A stretch of DNA of 64,000 bases, taken from NCBI GenBank assembly GCA_040398425.1, contig JBBATZ010000008.1, positions 25,801 through 89,800 of the forward strand, given 5' to 3'. Position numbers and translations under genes: made by a program. Each line of letters opens with the position of its first letter. The stretch's first letter is position 1. Below are positions 61,440-64,000 of this stretch, one piece after another. A model generated the notes under the pieces. The model did no database searches. It was given only the letters and a program-made list of their open reading frames with translations, and had not been told where the DNA came from. The stretch comes from UBA7672 sp040398425 (GTDB lineage Bacteria; Pseudomonadota; Alphaproteobacteria; Caulobacterales; Hyphomonadaceae).

Positions 61440-63566
61440 TCAAGCTGCGTTGGCAATCGCTCTCAGCAGGGCGCGGGGGTCGATGGGCTTGGCGATCACG
61501 TCAGCCGAACCCGCCTTGCGGTAGGCGGCAATCTGGTCCGGCAGCACGTTCGCCGTGCACGCTATGACGGGCGTATGTGAATTCGGGCCAGCCTCTCGCC
61601 GCAGGTGGGCCAGAACATCGAGCCCGTCCATGTCCGGCATCACCATATCGAGAAGGACGATGTCGAACTTCCTTTCCCGCAGGATTTCCAGAGCGTCACG
61701 TCCCGTGCTGCATTCAGTTGCCCGGTGCCCCGCTGCACGCAGCATCCCAGCCAGCACGTAAAGATTTCGCGGGTTGTCATCGACGCAGAGAATGTCATGC
61801 GAGACCACGCTGCCCGCTGCGTCGCCCGTCTGGAGACTGACCGGCCGTGATGGACTGACCTCTGCCAACGGCGCTTCAATGCGCACCACAAACCGTGACC
61901 CATGACCGTCTTGCGTGTCGAGCTCAAGGTCGCCTCCCATCGCCTGCGCCAGCCTGCGCGCGATGGGAAGACCGAGGCCTAGACCGCCATGTCGCCGCTT
62001 GGCCGAAACATCTATCTGCTCGAAGGGCTGGAAGATTCGCTTGGCCGCATCGGGTGGCACGCCTGATCCGGTGTCCCCGACTTCTATGGCGATGCCGTTT
62101 GGCAGGCCCCGGCCGCGCTCCGGCCACGCGCGCAGGGTAATGCCGCCCTCAGACGTGAACTTGATGGCATTCCCGATCAGGTTGCCGACGATCTGCAGCA
62201 GGCGCGCGCTGTCGACAAGACGTAGCCGCGCCAGCGCCGGATCAATCATTACGGTCAGGGATAGCTGTTTGGCGCGGACATCGGACGCCCAGATCACGGC
62301 TGCGTCCTCCATCAGCCGCAACATCGATACAGGCTCAGCTTCGATCCGAACCTTGTCGGCGTTCAGAGCCGACAGATCGAGCAAATCGTTGAGGACTGCG
62401 AGCATCTGCTTGCCGGCGTCCTCAAGCACGCCAAGGGTGCGGCGCTGGACGGGGTCGAGCTTGGAGTGGGATATCAGCAAAGCACAGCCCATGATTGCGT
62501 TCATTGGCGTGCGCAATTCGTGACTCATCACGCCCATGAAATCACTCTTGGCGTGACTGGCTTTCTCGGCGTGCTCCAGAGCCTCGGCCAGCTCGGTGTT
62601 CTTTGAGATGAGCTGGGCCTCGGCGAGGTGCTGCGCCGTGACATCCTTCATCGTGACAACCGCGAACTCAACCTCGTTGGTGCCGGGGTGGCGCAGGGGC
62701 ACGGTATTCACGGACAGCCAGCGCTTCTCCCCGGTCGGAAGCTCGATTCCAAGGCGTTCGTTCTGGAACGCCTTGCCACTGCGCAGGGTGACGATCGCTG
62801 GGTACTCGTCAGGCAAATAGGGCGTGCCGTCGGGCCGAACTGTGATCCAGCGCGGATCCTTGCGCATGCGCGACAGCACATCTTCGCGCGTGAGGCCCAT
62901 GATCGACAGGCAGGCCGGGTTCATCTCCACAATCCCGCGTCGGTGCGACTGGACGTTCACACCCTCTTGAATCGCGTTGAAGATCTGCTCGAACATGTGC
63001 TGGCGCTGGCGTTCGGCCTCCGTCGTCTGCGCAGCGCGCGTGGCGCGGATGGCTGCGCGCCGCTGCCCGAGGAAGGCGGCGACAAGTTCGGACACCTTCG
63101 TCAGCCGCGCCATCTCGCGCGCGCCGAACTTGCCTGGCTCGGCGTCTCCTGCAGCAAGAACGCCGACGGGAAGTCCGGGATCGATGCCGACAGGCACGGC
63201 CATAAAGCTTCGCACGAAGGGCGCGCCTGCAACATACCGGGCGGCGGCAAGCCGCTTGTCCGCCGTCGCATCGGAGACGTGGAGGACCTGGCCGCTGGCC
63301 AGCGGAACGCTGCACATGCATTCGAGCTTGGCCATTGTAGCGCGCGGGCCGAAGCTGGACGAGACTTCGTATGCGGTCATAGCATCGTGAACAGTGAAGC
63401 ACGCGAGATCGGCGCCACAGATATCAGCTGCGAGCAGCACCAGGCGATCGAGATCGACGAGCTGATCGCTGTGTATCAGCTCGAGCTCGTCAAGAGCAGC
63501 CAGTTGATCCAGAGCGGCGGCAGGTTTGCGGTCGGCCACTGAGAAATTTCCCCAACTTTCGGGCAT
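61440..63566 (-). CDS. Hybrid histidine kinase (GAF-PAS-HisKA-HATPase-REC)
   Basis: 708 residues, no transmembrane helix. Domains: GAF (about 35-170), PAS (about 190-310), HisKA with phospho-His 349 in FMGVMSHELRTPMNAI, HATPase_c with IVGNLIGNAIKFTSEGG (N box), GDTGSGVP and GGLGLGLPIARRL, and C-terminal REC (about 588-705) with phospho-Asp 640 in LLDMVMPDMDG and Lys 693. A soluble sensor with an internal receiver that suggests a phosphorelay. A partial response regulator lies just upstream. ATG 63566 gives MPESWGNFSVA; the input signal is unknown. Confidence 0.93.
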   Translation of the reverse strand: MPESWGNFSVADRKPAAALDQLAALDELELIHSDQLVDLDRLVLLAADICGADLACFTVHDAMTAYEVSSSFGPRATMAKLECMCSVPLASGQVLHVSDATADKRLAAARYVAGAPFVRSFMAVPVGIDPGLPVGVLAAGDAEPGKFGAREMARLTKVSELVAAFLGQRRAAIRATRAAQTTEAERQRQHMFEQIFNAIQEGVNVQSHRRGIVEMNPACLSIMGLTREDVLSRMRKDPRWITVRPDGTPYLPDEYPAIVTLRSGKAFQNERLGIELPTGEKRWLSVNTVPLRHPGTNEVEFAVVTMKDVTAQHLAEAQLISKNTELAEALEHAEKASHAKSDFMGVMSHELRTPMNAIMGCALLISHSKLDPVQRRTLGVLEDAGKQMLAVLNDLLDLSALNADKVRIEAEPVSMLRLMEDAAVIWASDVRAKQLSLTVMIDPALARLRLVDSARLLQIVGNLIGNAIKFTSEGGITLRAWPERGRGLPNGIAIEVGDTGSGVPPDAAKRIFQPFEQIDVSAKRRHGGLGLGLPIARRLAQAMGGDLELDTQDGHGSRFVVRIEAPLAEVSPSRPVSLQTGDAAGSVVSHDILCVDDNPRNLYVLAGMLRAAGHRATECSTGRDALEILRERKFDIVLLDMVMPDMDGLDVLAHLRREAGPNSHTPVIACTANVLPDQIAAYRKAGSADVIAKPIDPRALLRAIANAA

Positions 63567-63606
63567 GCTGCGCTCGCGACGCGGGAGCGTCCAGTCGCGA
63601 TTTTGT

Positions 63607-64000
63607 CTATATGGCCGGCGCGCTCGCACGATCCAGTCGCAGCCGGATCGGCGCGCGCGCCACGGCGAGAACCAGGCTGGCCGTATCGATCGGCTTTCCG
63701 ATCACTGCGACGATGCCCTCGATATGCTGCAACTGCCGGTGCGCGATCGTCATATTCGCCGTGCAGATGATGATCGGCGTCTGACTGTTCACCTCCGACT
63801 GGCGCATCTGTGCGGCGACGACGACGCCACTGATTTCGGGCATCACGAGATCGAGCACAACGATATCGAAATTGCGCCCTTCCAGGCGGCGCAATGCCTC
63901 GGCACCCGAGCCGCAGGTTTCGACATTGTGGCCGACAGACGTGAGGATGGCGCTGAGGATGTCGAGATGGCGATCGTTATCATCGACGACCAGGACCTCA
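63607..64000 (-). CDS. Response regulator receiver domain (partial, 3' end)
   Basis: At least 130 residues; the N-terminus runs off the window. EVLVVDDNDRHLDILSAIL begins at the window edge, the phospho-Asp is in IVVLDLVMPEISG and the conserved Lys in AVIGKPIDTASL. The gene ends after the receiver domain, so it is a stand-alone REC or the last domain of a larger kinase. It precedes the hybrid kinase by 40 bases on the same strand. Its receiver resembles that kinase's own (LVMPE/MVMPD, GKPID/AKPID). Confidence 0.88.
   Translation of the reverse strand, partial: EVLVVDDNDRHLDILSAILTSVGHNVETCGSGAEALRRLEGRNFDIVVLDLVMPEISGVVVAAQMRQSEVNSQTPIIICTANMTIAHRQLQHIEGIVAVIGKPIDTASLVLAVARAPIRLRLDRASAPAI

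Noticed and set aside
1..64000. Search for tRNA, rRNA, CRISPR arrays, IS elements, phage genes, toxin-antitoxin pairs or defence systems
   Set aside because: None seen by eye on either strand; the window reads as core and envelope chromosome.

Overview
The window looks like ordinary chromosome of a GC-rich alphaproteobacterium. The best fit is the Caulobacterales/Hyphomonadaceae neighbourhood. This rests on gene content and order: acnA beside ccmABCD-G, lpoA/rsmI/yraN/gshB, hrcA-grpE near rph, and small families such as DUF2794, DUF1674, DUF1223 and UrcA. The species-level placement is inference. I found no rRNA, tRNA, CRISPR array, insertion sequence, prophage or plasmid backbone.

Layout. 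0-9 kb: a DUF2145 protein, a divergent FMN reductase/MarR pair with two visible operator-like palindromes, then mtaB-ftsY-EamA transporter, a GH5-like lipoprotein, a Wzx-type flippase and yciB. 9-17 kb: an overlapping globin/NUDIX pair, a MarR protein with a basic tail, the cytochrome c maturation genes ccmA-B-C-D-G, aconitase and a DUF1223 protein. 17-21.5 kb: a four-gene gliding-type (GldA/F/G-like) ABC operon with DUF4340. 22-29.5 kb: DUF2794, a Bax-inhibitor-1 protein, thpR, an acyl-CoA ligase, an S9 peptidase gene broken by an in-frame amber codon, htpX, a DUF1674 (SDH assembly factor 4-like) protein and a Pro/Ser/Gly-rich secreted protein.

29.5-45 kb: gshB, a BON lipoprotein, yraN, rsmI, an LpoA-like lipoprotein, hemW, a decayed response-regulator/kinase remnant, rdgB, DUF2975 plus its XRE partner, an AraC protein without a sensor domain, UrcA, NUDIX, an APC permease, rph, a pair of tandem paralogues, then hrcA-grpE. 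45-57 kb: a TonB-C gene split by a frameshift, rplS-trmD without rimM/rpsP, two tandem secreted paralogues, an alpha/beta hydrolase, a dicarboxylate symporter, a CocE-type hydrolase, a VWA-domain protein and several lipoproteins. 57-64 kb: typA, yjdM, Lrp plus a divergent LysE exporter, ppa, and a GAF-PAS hybrid histidine kinase followed by a partial response regulator.

Most genes are housekeeping or envelope functions. Tight coupling is common (ATGA, TAATG and TGATG overlaps). Three convergent pairs share a single CTAG as the stop codon on both strands. I see no convincing new multi-gene defence or biosynthetic system. The most interesting items are the three disrupted genes, the MarR operator pair, the Gld-like ABC operon, the secreted low-complexity protein and the two tandem paralogue families.
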